Shown: in pieces, positions 18,314-26,668 of the stretch
Position numbering within the stretch: position 1 is the first letter of the stretch
Layout: each line of letters starts with the position of its first letter
Origin: Treponema_B putidum
GTDB lineage: Bacteria; Spirochaetota; Spirochaetia; Treponematales; Treponemataceae
Length of the DNA stretch: 64,000 bases
Direction: 5' to 3' (one strand)
Assembly (NCBI RefSeq): GCF_007830595.1
Contig: NZ_VLLD01000010.1
Made by a program: the position numbers and the translations under genes
Notes under the pieces: generated by a model
Seen by the model: the letters and a program-made list of their open reading frames with translations, nothing else
Told to the model about the DNA's origin: nothing
Database searches by the model: none

Positions 18314-18324
18314 TTAGGAGATGT

Positions 18325-18388
18325 GATAAACAGCTCGGCAGGAATTCTGCCTCGCTGTTTATCTTCGAGTTTTGTGCAAAGCACAAAA
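18325..18388 (+). repeat. Two tandem hairpins between DUF979 and pcp
   Basis: Hairpin 1 (18325-18363) has 10-bp arms GATAAACAGC/GCTGTTTATC, a TC/TC internal mismatch and a second 5-bp stem GGCAG/CTGCC around GAATT. Hairpin 2 (18370-18388) pairs TTTTGTGC with GCACAAAA around AAA. Neither has a good T tail. They may be an mRNA processing or stability element inside the operon, or a dispersed intergenic repeat. Confidence 0.7.
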
Positions 18389-18410
18389 CATCGCATTATT
18401 GGAGAAATAA

Positions 18411-19064
18411 ATGAAAATCTTAGTTACCGGTTTTGATCCTTTCGGCGGCGAAAAGATTAATCCGGCCCTTGAAACGATTAAACTTCTTCCCAATGAAATT
18501 TTGGGAGCAAAAATTATCAAGCTGGAAATTCCGACAGTTATCGGAAAATCCGTAGCAAAGATAAAAGAAATGATCGAAAAAGAAAACCCTGATGTGGTTT
18601 TAAGTATCGGTCAAGCCGGAAACCGTGCAGATATTTCGGTTGAAAGAATCGGTATAAATATTGATGACTGCCGAATTCCAGATAATGAAGGTAATCAGCC
18701 CATTGATGAACCTGTCGTAAAAGACGGGCCTGCCGCCTACTTTGTTACTCTGCCCATCAAGGCCATTGTCGAAAAGGTAAAAGCCGGTAAAATACCTGCT
18801 TCAATATCGAATACGGCAGGAACATTTATCTGCAACCATGTCTGTTACGGCGTAGCTCATATTGCCGCGGCAAGAACAGCTCAGGGCAAACCGATGAAAA
18901 GCGGTTTTATTCATATTCCGTTTTTGCCCGAACAGGTTATCGGAAAACCCGCCTTAACGCCTTCGATGAGTTTGGAGATGATTGTAAAAGGAATTGAGCT
19001 TGCAATCGAGGCTATTGTCGAAAATAATTCCGACATAAAAGTTTCGGGCGGTAAAATTTGCTAA
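18411..19064 (+). CDS. pcp: Pyroglutamyl-peptidase I (pyrrolidone carboxylate peptidase)
   Basis: The 217-residue enzyme removes N-terminal pyroglutamate from peptides in the cytoplasm. The family motifs are present: start MKILVTGFDPFGGEKINPA, SVERIGINIDDCRIPDNEG with the catalytic Glu, SNTAGTFICNHVCYG with the nucleophilic Cys, and SGFIHIPFLPEQ with the catalytic His. Length is normal. TTGGAGAAATAA precedes the ATG. Position behind the DUF969-DUF979 pair suggests that imported pyroglutamyl peptides or 5-oxoproline are its substrate or product. Confidence 0.95.
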   Translation: MKILVTGFDPFGGEKINPALETIKLLPNEILGAKIIKLEIPTVIGKSVAKIKEMIEKENPDVVLSIGQAGNRADISVERIGINIDDCRIPDNEGNQPIDEPVVKDGPAAYFVTLPIKAIVEKVKAGKIPASISNTAGTFICNHVCYGVAHIAAARTAQGKPMKSGFIHIPFLPEQVIGKPALTPSMSLEMIVKGIELAIEAIVENNSDIKVSGGKIC

Positions 19065-19110
19065 AATACATTTTTTAAGAATTTATCTTAAATTTTGGGG
19101 AGGGCTTAAA

Positions 19111-20730
19111 ATGGATATTGATTTATCACGAAAGATACCGATAGGTATTCAAAGTTTTGAAGATTTACGCAGAAAAAACTTTTTATATGTAGATAAAACT
19201 CTATATGCTTTTAAGCTGGCTAACTTAGGCAAGGTATACTTTTTAAGCCGTCCCCGCCGGTTTGGCAAAAGCCTTTTTCTCTCGACTCTCAAGGCCTACT
19301 TTTTAGGCCAAAAAGAACTGTTTAAGGGTTTGTACATCGAAAAAGCCGAAGAAAAGCGAGCCGAAATCGAAAAAAACGAAGCTTGGGTTGAATACCCCGT
19401 TTTGTATATGGATTTTAACATAGGCAGGTATGATGAACCTCAGTCTTTAAAAAGTCATTTAAATATCGCCCTAAGTCAATTTGAAGAAATCTATGGAGCA
19501 CGTGAGCCGGAAGAAGAACCTGCTCAACGCTTTGCAGGTATAGTACAGCGTGCTTATGAAAAAACCGGCCGTCAAGTGGTTATTCTAGTTGATGAATATG
19601 ATAAGCCCCTTTTGCAGACGATGGGCGTAAATGAAGCCTTAAACGAAGAGTACCGCAATACCCTTAAGGCCTTTTATTCGGTAACTAAAACCTGCGATCA
19701 ATATATCCGCTTTGCTTTTTTAACCGGCGTAACGAAGTTTAGTAAGGTAAGTATATTCAGCGACTTAAACAATCTGCAAGATATAAGTATGCTGAATGAC
19801 TATGCCGAAATATGCGGACTAACTCAAATCGAGATAGAAAAAACCTTTAAGCCTGAAATAGAAAAGTTAGCTGATAACACCAAAAACAGCTATGATAAAA
19901 TGCTTGAAGAGCTAAAACAGCGTTATGACGGTTATAAGTTCAGTGTTTTAGGTAAATCGGTATATAACCCCTTTAGCATATTAAATACTTTCAACTCCGG
20001 TGAATTAAAAAATTATTGGTTTGCAACAGGCACACCGACCTTCTTGGTAAATTATCTAAAAGATGCATATTACAATATTCCCGATTTAGACGGAAAGGTA
20101 GAGCTTGATGAGTCCATGCTGACTGAATATAGGGCCGATGTACAAAACCCCATACCTATACTTTTTCAATCGGGCTATTTAACGATAAAAGAATACATTG
20201 AAGAAGTTAACATGTACCGCTTGGGCTTTCCGAATGATGAAGTGCGGTACGGCTTTTTAAAAAATCTATTCCCGTCATATTCTTCACTTAGACCTGATGA
20301 AACGGGAGTTTCAATATGGAAGTTTGTAGAGGATATAAGAGCCGGGAATGTAGATGAATTTATGGAAAGGATGCAGGCGATAATAGCGGGCGTGCCTTAT
20401 GATAACCTTCCAAAAGATAAACTTAAATTGAGGGAGCAAAACTACCAGACTGCCGTTTACCTAATCTTTAAGTTGATGGGGCAATTCGTAGAAACTGAAA
20501 TACACTGTGCAAAGGGCAGGGCTGACTGTATAGTGCATACTAAAGATTCAATATACATCTTTGAGTTTAAGCTGATGAGTGCAGGAAGTGCCGATGATGC
20601 AATAGCCCAAATAAAAGAGAAGGGCTATGCCGCTCAATTTAAGGCAGAGGGCAAAAAGATAATCCTGATAGGTTCAAGCTTTGATGAAGAAGAAAGAACT
20701 ATCGGCGAGTGGAAGTGCGAGAATTTGTAA
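19111..20730 (+). CDS. AAA-ATPase-like / PD-(D/E)XK nuclease-domain protein, complete copy
   Basis: The 539-residue protein starts with the family phrase IPIGIQSFEDLRRKNFLYVD. It has a P-loop variant SRPRRFGKSLFLSTL (about 47-61) and a Walker B-like QVVILVDEYDKPLL (about 155-168), then a C-terminal PD-(D/E)XK fold with GRADCIVHTKDSIYIFEFKL, giving the D...ExK set. It is the full-length paralog of the fragment at 3-761 and shares very similar sequence along their common 250 residues. GGGGAGGG precedes the ATG. The role of this widely copied family is unknown; nuclease activity is predicted from fold only. Confidence 0.9.
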   Translation: MDIDLSRKIPIGIQSFEDLRRKNFLYVDKTLYAFKLANLGKVYFLSRPRRFGKSLFLSTLKAYFLGQKELFKGLYIEKAEEKRAEIEKNEAWVEYPVLYMDFNIGRYDEPQSLKSHLNIALSQFEEIYGAREPEEEPAQRFAGIVQRAYEKTGRQVVILVDEYDKPLLQTMGVNEALNEEYRNTLKAFYSVTKTCDQYIRFAFLTGVTKFSKVSIFSDLNNLQDISMLNDYAEICGLTQIEIEKTFKPEIEKLADNTKNSYDKMLEELKQRYDGYKFSVLGKSVYNPFSILNTFNSGELKNYWFATGTPTFLVNYLKDAYYNIPDLDGKVELDESMLTEYRADVQNPIPILFQSGYLTIKEYIEEVNMYRLGFPNDEVRYGFLKNLFPSYSSLRPDETGVSIWKFVEDIRAGNVDEFMERMQAIIAGVPYDNLPKDKLKLREQNYQTAVYLIFKLMGQFVETEIHCAKGRADCIVHTKDSIYIFEFKLMSAGSADDAIAQIKEKGYAAQFKAEGKKIILIGSSFDEEERTIGEWKCENL

Positions 20731-20749
20731 AATAAGTTTCAGCTTCACC

Positions 20750-22186
20750 TTAGTTTTTAAAAACCGGTTTATTTTTTATCAGCTGCTGTTTTAAATCCCT
20801 CATTTTTTCGCTTAAAGAAACCTTGTATATGTGAGGGTTTAAAAGACGTTTTGAAGTGTAATCCAAACTGTCGAGCTGCTTTTCGGCATAGGCTTTGATT
20901 TCTTTTAGACTGGGAGCCTTGCCGACAGCCTTGCCGTTTTCAATACGCTTTTCTAAAAGAGCTTCAACTCTTTCAGGTGTAAATGTAAAATTCTGATAAT
21001 CGTTTGCAGGATGATAAAAAGTTTGTTCCACACCCTCTTCAATTTTTTCGTCTTCAAGGGTTAACACATCTGCCTTAAAGGTTCCATCGGAATTGTATAG
21101 GCGCCAAACCTGCTTACATGCAGGGTTAGTCATCTTTGCAGGATTATCCGAAAATTTCATAACAGGAGTCCATTCCGTTTCTCCTAAGCTCTTGCGTGCT
21201 GCCATTTTGTATACGCCTGTAAGGGAGGCCTCATTTCCGCCCGTAACCATGTGGGTACCTACTCCCCAAGAATCTATAGGTGCATTGTTTTGAACAAGGG
21301 ACTCTACAATTTCTTCCGTCAGTTCGTTTGAAACGGAAATCTTTGCCGTAGGACAACCGGCTTCATCAAGCCGCTTACGCACATCCTTACTCAAATAATA
21401 AATATCGCCCGAATCGAGGCGGACACCGAAGTTTTTTCCCTTTTCTTGCAAACGCTTTCCTACCTTGATGGCATTTACAATACCTGATCGGAGTGTATCA
21501 TAAGTATCTATTAAAAATATTGAATTGTCGGGATACATATCGGCATAGGCCTGAAAAGCGTCCTCTTCGTTTTTAAAAGACATTATCCATGAGTGGGCCA
21601 TTGTTCCGAGGGCGGGTATGCCGAGTTCTTTGGCAGCAAGGGAATTGCTTGTGCCGAAAGCTCCGCCTATGTAGGCTGCCCGTGTTGCACTCATAGCACC
21701 GTCATTTCCTTGGGCTCGGCGGAGGCCGAATTCCATTATAGCTCCCTTTTTTGAGGCCAGCCAAATTCGGGCTGTTTTGGTTGCTATAAGGGTTTGGAAA
21801 TTTATCGTGTTTAAAATAAGGCCTTCCAAAAGCATGGCTTCAACTATGTCGGCTTCAATACGGATTAAGGGCTCATTCGGGAAAACGACACTGCCTTCTT
21901 TCATTGCCCAAATATTGCCTGAGAATTTAAAATCGGCAATATATTCTAAAAAATCTTTTTCGAATATTCCGAGAGACTTAAGCCAGTCAATATCGCTTTT
22001 TTCAAAGTGAAAATTTCGGATAGTTTCTAAAAGGGGTTCAAGTCCTGCAAAAACGGAATAACCGCCATTAAATGGGTTGGTTCTAAAAAACATGTCAAAA
22101 ACGGTTTTTGTATTGTTTCCTTTTTTCCAAAAACCTTGAGCCATTGTCAATTCATAAAAGTCTGAAAATAAAGCGTTATCAATCAT
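20750..22186 (-). CDS. pncB: Nicotinate phosphoribosyltransferase
   Basis: The 478-residue enzyme makes nicotinate mononucleotide from nicotinate and PRPP, the first step of the Preiss-Handler NAD salvage route. Recognisable segments are NALFSDFYELTMAQGFWK at the start, EFGLRRAQGNDGAMSATRAA, SNSLAAKELGIPALGTMAHS with the phospho-acceptor His region, and GVRLDSGDIYYLSK. The length fits the bacterial long form. TGAGGT precedes the ATG. It lies 26 bases after ftsK and is probably the last gene of an uppP-ftsK-pncB unit. Confidence 0.93.
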   Translation of the reverse strand: MIDNALFSDFYELTMAQGFWKKGNNTKTVFDMFFRTNPFNGGYSVFAGLEPLLETIRNFHFEKSDIDWLKSLGIFEKDFLEYIADFKFSGNIWAMKEGSVVFPNEPLIRIEADIVEAMLLEGLILNTINFQTLIATKTARIWLASKKGAIMEFGLRRAQGNDGAMSATRAAYIGGAFGTSNSLAAKELGIPALGTMAHSWIMSFKNEEDAFQAYADMYPDNSIFLIDTYDTLRSGIVNAIKVGKRLQEKGKNFGVRLDSGDIYYLSKDVRKRLDEAGCPTAKISVSNELTEEIVESLVQNNAPIDSWGVGTHMVTGGNEASLTGVYKMAARKSLGETEWTPVMKFSDNPAKMTNPACKQVWRLYNSDGTFKADVLTLEDEKIEEGVEQTFYHPANDYQNFTFTPERVEALLEKRIENGKAVGKAPSLKEIKAYAEKQLDSLDYTSKRLLNPHIYKVSLSEKMRDLKQQLIKNKPVFKN

Positions 22187-22212
22187 AAATTTTACCTCAT
22201 ATAATTATTTTT

Positions 22213-24660
22213 TTAAGAATGCGTAATTACTTCCCTCGGTTTTGAGCCGTTCGCAGGGCCGACTACTCCGCGTTCTTCCATTTCTTCCACGATGCGGGCA
22301 GCTCGGTTATAGCCTATTTTAAGCCGCCTTTGAATGTAAGAGGCTGAGGCTTTTCCTTCTGCCAAAACAATCTCTAAAGCTTCATCATAGAGCGGATCGC
22401 TTTCATCTCCGAAGAGGGTGCCTTGCGAATATTCTTCCTCATCTACAAATATTTCGTCATCTATATAATCGGGTTCTCCGAAGGTTTTTACACATTCTAC
22501 GACCTGCTCTACCTCATCATCTGAAACAAAGGTGCCTTGGATTCGGGCGGGGAAGGGTTTGGTTGTACTTACGTAGAGCATGTCTCCCTTTCCTAAAAGC
22601 TTTTCGGCACCGATGTTATCGAGGATAATTTGGCTGTCTACACGGGAGGCGACCATAAAGGCTATCCTGCTCGGAATGTTTGCCTTAATTAAACCTGTAA
22701 TTACATTGGTCGAAGGTCTCTGTGTTGCAAGTACTAAGTGAATACCTACGGCACGGCTCATAGCACAAAGCCTCGAAACTGTAGCTTCAAGTTCCTTTCC
22801 TGTAGTAGACATAAGGTCGGCGAATTCGTCAATTATTATTACGATGTAGGGCAATGGTTCGGCTGCAATCTTTTCTCGTTTTATTTTTTTATTGTAGCTT
22901 TTAATATCGCGAACGCTCATGGAGTCAAGCATCGCATAGCGCCTTTCCATTTCGCAGATACAGTACTGCAAGCCTTGAAGGGCCCTTTTGGGTTCTGTAA
23001 TAACGGGAGTCAATAAATGGCCGATGCCGTTATAAAGTTTAAGCTCTACTATCTTTGGGTCAACCAAGAGGAGCTTTACCTCTTCGGGGCTCTTATTATA
23101 AAGAATTGAAAGAATAATAGAGTTTACACAAACGGATTTGCCTGAACCGGTAGCTCCGGCAATCAAAAGGTGGGGAGTCTGACAAAGGTCTAAGGTTTGA
23201 GGCTCTCCCGTTACATCTTTTCCAAGAACTATAGGTATGCCCATTTTTTCGGTTTCGGGAATTTGAGTTTCGATTAGTTCTCTAAAACCGACTATTGCCC
23301 TTGATTCGTTAGGAACTTCAATACCGACAGCTTGTTTTCCCGGAATGGGGGCGACAATTCGGACGCTTTGAGCTGCAAGGCGGAGGGCAATATTATCTTG
23401 AAGAGCCGTAATTTTACCCAGTTTTATTCCCGGAGGAGGCAAGACTTCAAACATGGTAACTACAGGCCCTTTTCTAATACCTGTAATTTCGATACTGATA
23501 TTGAATTCTTCAAAGGTATTTTTTAAGGCTATTGCTGCTTTTCGGGTCGAATCATCTACTATCCAGTATTCGTTTCCCGGGTATTTTGTTAATAGGTCAT
23601 AAGGAATGTGGTAGCCTTTTTTTTTGTCCGTTGAACCTGCCTTAGGCTCCAGAGGCTGAGCGGCACTTATTTCTATATCGTCTGAACTTTCTTCTTCAAC
23701 ATTTTCAGGTTCTTCATCATCGGTTTCATCTTCCGGCAGGGTAATTTCTTGGGCCGTGTCATCATCATTATCATCGCCGTTTTTTTCTTCTGAGGAAGAT
23801 AGAAGTTCTTTATCATTTTCTCCATCTTCTTCTATTGAATGGAGTTCTTCCAAGTCTTGTTCAATGTTTATATCTTCTATTACGACAAGAGATTCTATTA
23901 TACCTTTTTTGGGCTCGTGAGCAAGAGATTGTCCTATGTCTACTTCTATATCGGCCCCTACATTTTCGAGTGCGGGCATTTCTTCTTTAAATTCTTTAAC
24001 ACTATTATTTAGTTGAGATTTTATAAACTGATTATGTGTAAGGGCTGCTTCCGATAAATTTCGTTTGTTTATATCCGGCTCCGCCTTTGTATTTGATTTT
24101 ACCAAAAACTCGGTTTTAAAAGATTCGTTTTTTTCTTCAAAAATAGGAGCGGCTTCTAACAAATGATAACTGTCGCCTATAATGTCCTCTATTTCTTCTT
24201 CTTGATGCGGAAGGCTTTTTTTTGAATTAAATTTTTCACTTAACATAAGAGTAAAAAATACTTCCACTAAGAGTAAAAGGCCTGTTGCAAGAGTTACGGC
24301 AATTTTTGTGAATTCTTGGACCGTATTATTTGCAATTTTAGGAAGTAAAAAATAGATTAAGTGTTCACCTAATACGCATGTTAAAAAATATACAGGCATA
24401 AATGATAACAACAGCTTTGAATATAGAGTCCAGCCGGGGATAATCAATAAAATTGCAGAATAAAGAAGAATAATCGGTATGAGTAAGGAAGAGAATTTAT
24501 ATGTAGAAAAAAGAGCTGTTCCTAGCATTTCAAAAGGAAACATATAGCTGTTAAAGCCGAACATAGGTAACAGCACTGCAAGGGCTATGTATATTGAGCA
24601 TATAAAAATGAGAATTCCCAAAATGATGGATATTATTCTAAATTTTGATTCTTCTATCAA
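22213..24660 (-). CDS. ftsK: FtsK/SpoIIIE DNA translocase
   Basis: The 815-residue protein pumps chromosomal DNA at the division septum. It has about four N-terminal membrane helices (residues 10-150), an acidic Glu/Asp-rich linker (about 255-340), then the motor. The motor shows Walker A GATGSGKSVCVN, LLVDPKIVELKLYNGIGHL, Walker B YIVIIIDEFADLM and ATQRPSTNVITGLIKANIPS. The C-terminal gamma winged helix ends with YIQRRLKIGYNRAARIVEEM, which reads polar sequence motifs and activates XerD in well-studied homologues. The start codon is TTG, supported by GGAG seven bases upstream. Confidence 0.95.
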   Translation of the reverse strand: MIEESKFRIISIILGILIFICSIYIALAVLLPMFGFNSYMFPFEMLGTALFSTYKFSSLLIPIILLYSAILLIIPGWTLYSKLLLSFMPVYFLTCVLGEHLIYFLLPKIANNTVQEFTKIAVTLATGLLLLVEVFFTLMLSEKFNSKKSLPHQEEEIEDIIGDSYHLLEAAPIFEEKNESFKTEFLVKSNTKAEPDINKRNLSEAALTHNQFIKSQLNNSVKEFKEEMPALENVGADIEVDIGQSLAHEPKKGIIESLVVIEDINIEQDLEELHSIEEDGENDKELLSSSEEKNGDDNDDDTAQEITLPEDETDDEEPENVEEESSDDIEISAAQPLEPKAGSTDKKKGYHIPYDLLTKYPGNEYWIVDDSTRKAAIALKNTFEEFNISIEITGIRKGPVVTMFEVLPPPGIKLGKITALQDNIALRLAAQSVRIVAPIPGKQAVGIEVPNESRAIVGFRELIETQIPETEKMGIPIVLGKDVTGEPQTLDLCQTPHLLIAGATGSGKSVCVNSIILSILYNKSPEEVKLLLVDPKIVELKLYNGIGHLLTPVITEPKRALQGLQYCICEMERRYAMLDSMSVRDIKSYNKKIKREKIAAEPLPYIVIIIDEFADLMSTTGKELEATVSRLCAMSRAVGIHLVLATQRPSTNVITGLIKANIPSRIAFMVASRVDSQIILDNIGAEKLLGKGDMLYVSTTKPFPARIQGTFVSDDEVEQVVECVKTFGEPDYIDDEIFVDEEEYSQGTLFGDESDPLYDEALEIVLAEGKASASYIQRRLKIGYNRAARIVEEMEERGVVGPANGSKPREVITHS

Positions 24661-24685
24661 ACGTCAACTCCGAAATTGTAAAAAA

Positions 24686-25495
24686 TTATCCGGCAAACCC
24701 CCAAAAATAAATACTAAGACCGATCCCCAGCGGAATTAAATAGAAAGCAAAATACATTAATTTTCCTTTTTTTATAAGTTTAAGTAAAAACCGGAGAGAA
24801 AAATAACCTACAACAAAGGCGCTTATCATTCCGGCTATTAGGCTTATGGGGCTTATACCTGCAAGAAGATTATCGGCAGATTTAAGTTCAAGTATAAATG
24901 CTGCAAGAATTGCCGGTATTGATAGTAAAAAAGAGAATTCTCCGGCTTTTTCCCTGTCAAGACCTGCAAAAAGAGAGGCTGAAATGGTGCTCCCCGATCG
25001 CGATATACCGGGTATAACTCCTATTCCTTGGGCAAGCCCTGTTAATGCTGCCGTAAGGAGATTTAGGTGTTGTACCGGTTTGTTGTGTTTTATCTTAGAC
25101 GATGCGATTAAAAGAAACCCTGTTATGATAAAGCAAAGGGGGATAATACGGATGTCGATATTTTTTACCCAATCCTTTAATAAAAGGCCTATTACGCCTG
25201 TTACTGCGGTTGCAAGTATAATGGCAGCAATCATCATAAGATTTTCTTTATCTTCGGGTTTTGACTTTCTTATTATAAAGCGGCCTAAAGTGCAAAAAAG
25301 GGCGGCGATTTTTTTTGCAAAAACTGTACAAACCGCTGCAAGGGTAGCTACATGTAAGAGTATGTCAAAGAGGATAGGAAGGTCTTTTTGATTAAAAAAG
25401 TATTCTAAAACGGCTAAATGGCCGGAACTTGAAACAGGTAGAAATTCGGCTAAGCCTTGAACCGCCCCTAAAATAATAGCTTGAAAAATAGACAT
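24686..25495 (-). CDS. uppP: Undecaprenyl-diphosphatase
   Basis: The 269-residue membrane enzyme recycles undecaprenyl pyrophosphate to the monophosphate for cell-wall and glycan synthesis. Both catalytic motifs are present: GLAEFLPVSSSGHL near the N-terminus and PGISRSGSTISASLFAGL in the middle. About eight membrane helices are predicted. TTGGAGAAT precedes the ATG. The enzyme family gives bacitracin tolerance when abundant. ftsK starts 25 bases after it, so a shared transcript is likely. Confidence 0.95.
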   Translation of the reverse strand: MSIFQAIILGAVQGLAEFLPVSSSGHLAVLEYFFNQKDLPILFDILLHVATLAAVCTVFAKKIAALFCTLGRFIIRKSKPEDKENLMMIAAIILATAVTGVIGLLLKDWVKNIDIRIIPLCFIITGFLLIASSKIKHNKPVQHLNLLTAALTGLAQGIGVIPGISRSGSTISASLFAGLDREKAGEFSFLLSIPAILAAFILELKSADNLLAGISPISLIAGMISAFVVGYFSLRFLLKLIKKGKLMYFAFYLIPLGIGLSIYFWGFAG

Positions 25496-25614
25496 AAAAA
25501 TTCTCCAATAAAGTTTTTACAAACGGCAGAAACCGATATGGGACTATATCATAAAAAAAAGAAAAATTCCAGCCGGAAAATATAGACGATTTATTGAAAA
25601 TTTAATGTGTTATC

Positions 25615-25643
25615 TTGTTCTTTATTTTATTTTTTGATAGAAT
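25615..25643 (+). promoter_or_regulatory. Promoter of the CxxC membrane protein gene
   Basis: TTGTTC at 25615-25620 and TAGAAT at 25638-25643 are separated by 17 T-rich bases; TTGGAGAT lies before the ATG at 25674. Confidence 0.5.
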
Positions 25644-25673
25644 AAATGCCCGTAAAACATTTGGAGATATTAA

Positions 25674-26573
25674 ATGACAGATAATATAAGTAAAATACTT
25701 AGCGGTTTCTTTTTTAAGGATGTAAACGGTATTTGGACAGGAAGTATAGGCAGGAATAAATTTCTTGTTAGACAAGATAAATTAACCGATCAAGAGCTTG
25801 TTCTTAAAACCTCTTGTGCAGTGAGAGGATCAAAGGGCGATTTGTTCGGCTTTTTAGATGAGCAAAAACAAAAAGGAAAGATAAAAAATTTTAATATGGA
25901 TGAAAATTTATTATCTTTGACCTATGCTTGCGGTGATAACGATTCCGAGTTTGAATTTTTCTTAAAGAATCTTTCAGATATTTTAACCAAATTAGAATCG
26001 CAAGATGTTTGCTTTTCATGTAATAAAATAAGAGAAACAAATACTTATAAAATTAAGGACGTTCCAACTCTTTTATGCTCCGAATGTGTAGAAAATTTTA
26101 AAACTAAGATGGAAAAAGTAAACAATGAACCGAATAATTATTTAACCGGAGCTTTATGCTGCATCATCGGGGCATTAGCCGGTTCCGTGGCTTGGATTTT
26201 AATAGGATATTTCGGTTTTTATGCATCCATTGCTGGATATTTTATAGCCTACTCTGCATTTTACGGTTATAATTTTGGAAAAGGAAAGGCAACCAAGACA
26301 GGAGTTATAATAAATATCTTTGCTATAGTTTTCGCCTTGCTTTTTGCCGAATACATAGGCTTATTTTTAGCCGTCAAAAAAGAGGTCAGCTTAGATTTTT
26401 TATCTTTTGTAAAATTATCTCCGGTATTTTTTTTCGATTCGGACTTTATAAAATCTATTCTTCCCAGTCTAGGTCTCGGCTTTTTGTTTGCCGGCTTAGG
26501 CTCTTATAGAATCATAAAAGATATGTTTAAAAAGGCAAATGAACTTTCAGATATCTCTATAGAAAGAATTTAA
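25674..26573 (+). CDS. Membrane protein with paired CxxC motifs, function unknown
   Basis: I do not recognise a named family. The 299-residue product has a soluble N-terminal half of about 155 residues with CFSCNK and LLCSEC 29 residues apart, a probable zinc knuckle. Four to five membrane helices follow, starting at YLTGALCCIIGALAGSVAWI. The membrane half contains YGYNFGKGKATKTG, a short basic loop, and a further helix pair near the C-terminus. The topology resembles Firmicutes proteins that join a zinc-ribbon domain to a small helical bundle. It lies alone between uppP (divergent) and fusA (same strand, about 95 bases). Confidence 0.6.
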   Translation: MTDNISKILSGFFFKDVNGIWTGSIGRNKFLVRQDKLTDQELVLKTSCAVRGSKGDLFGFLDEQKQKGKIKNFNMDENLLSLTYACGDNDSEFEFFLKNLSDILTKLESQDVCFSCNKIRETNTYKIKDVPTLLCSECVENFKTKMEKVNNEPNNYLTGALCCIIGALAGSVAWILIGYFGFYASIAGYFIAYSAFYGYNFGKGKATKTGVIINIFAIVFALLFAEYIGLFLAVKKEVSLDFLSFVKLSPVFFFDSDFIKSILPSLGLGFLFAGLGSYRIIKDMFKKANELSDISIERI

Positions 26574-26668
26574 TAGCTTCAAAAAACTATATACTTGTCT
26601 CCCGATTGTTTTTTTTTGATTTTTTTGCTATTATTTTTGCTTAAAATAAGATTTTGGAGAATGTGAAA

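Noticed and set aside
26654..26668. TTG at 26654 as the fusA start
   Set aside because: GGAGA follows it and is correctly spaced for the ATG at 26669.
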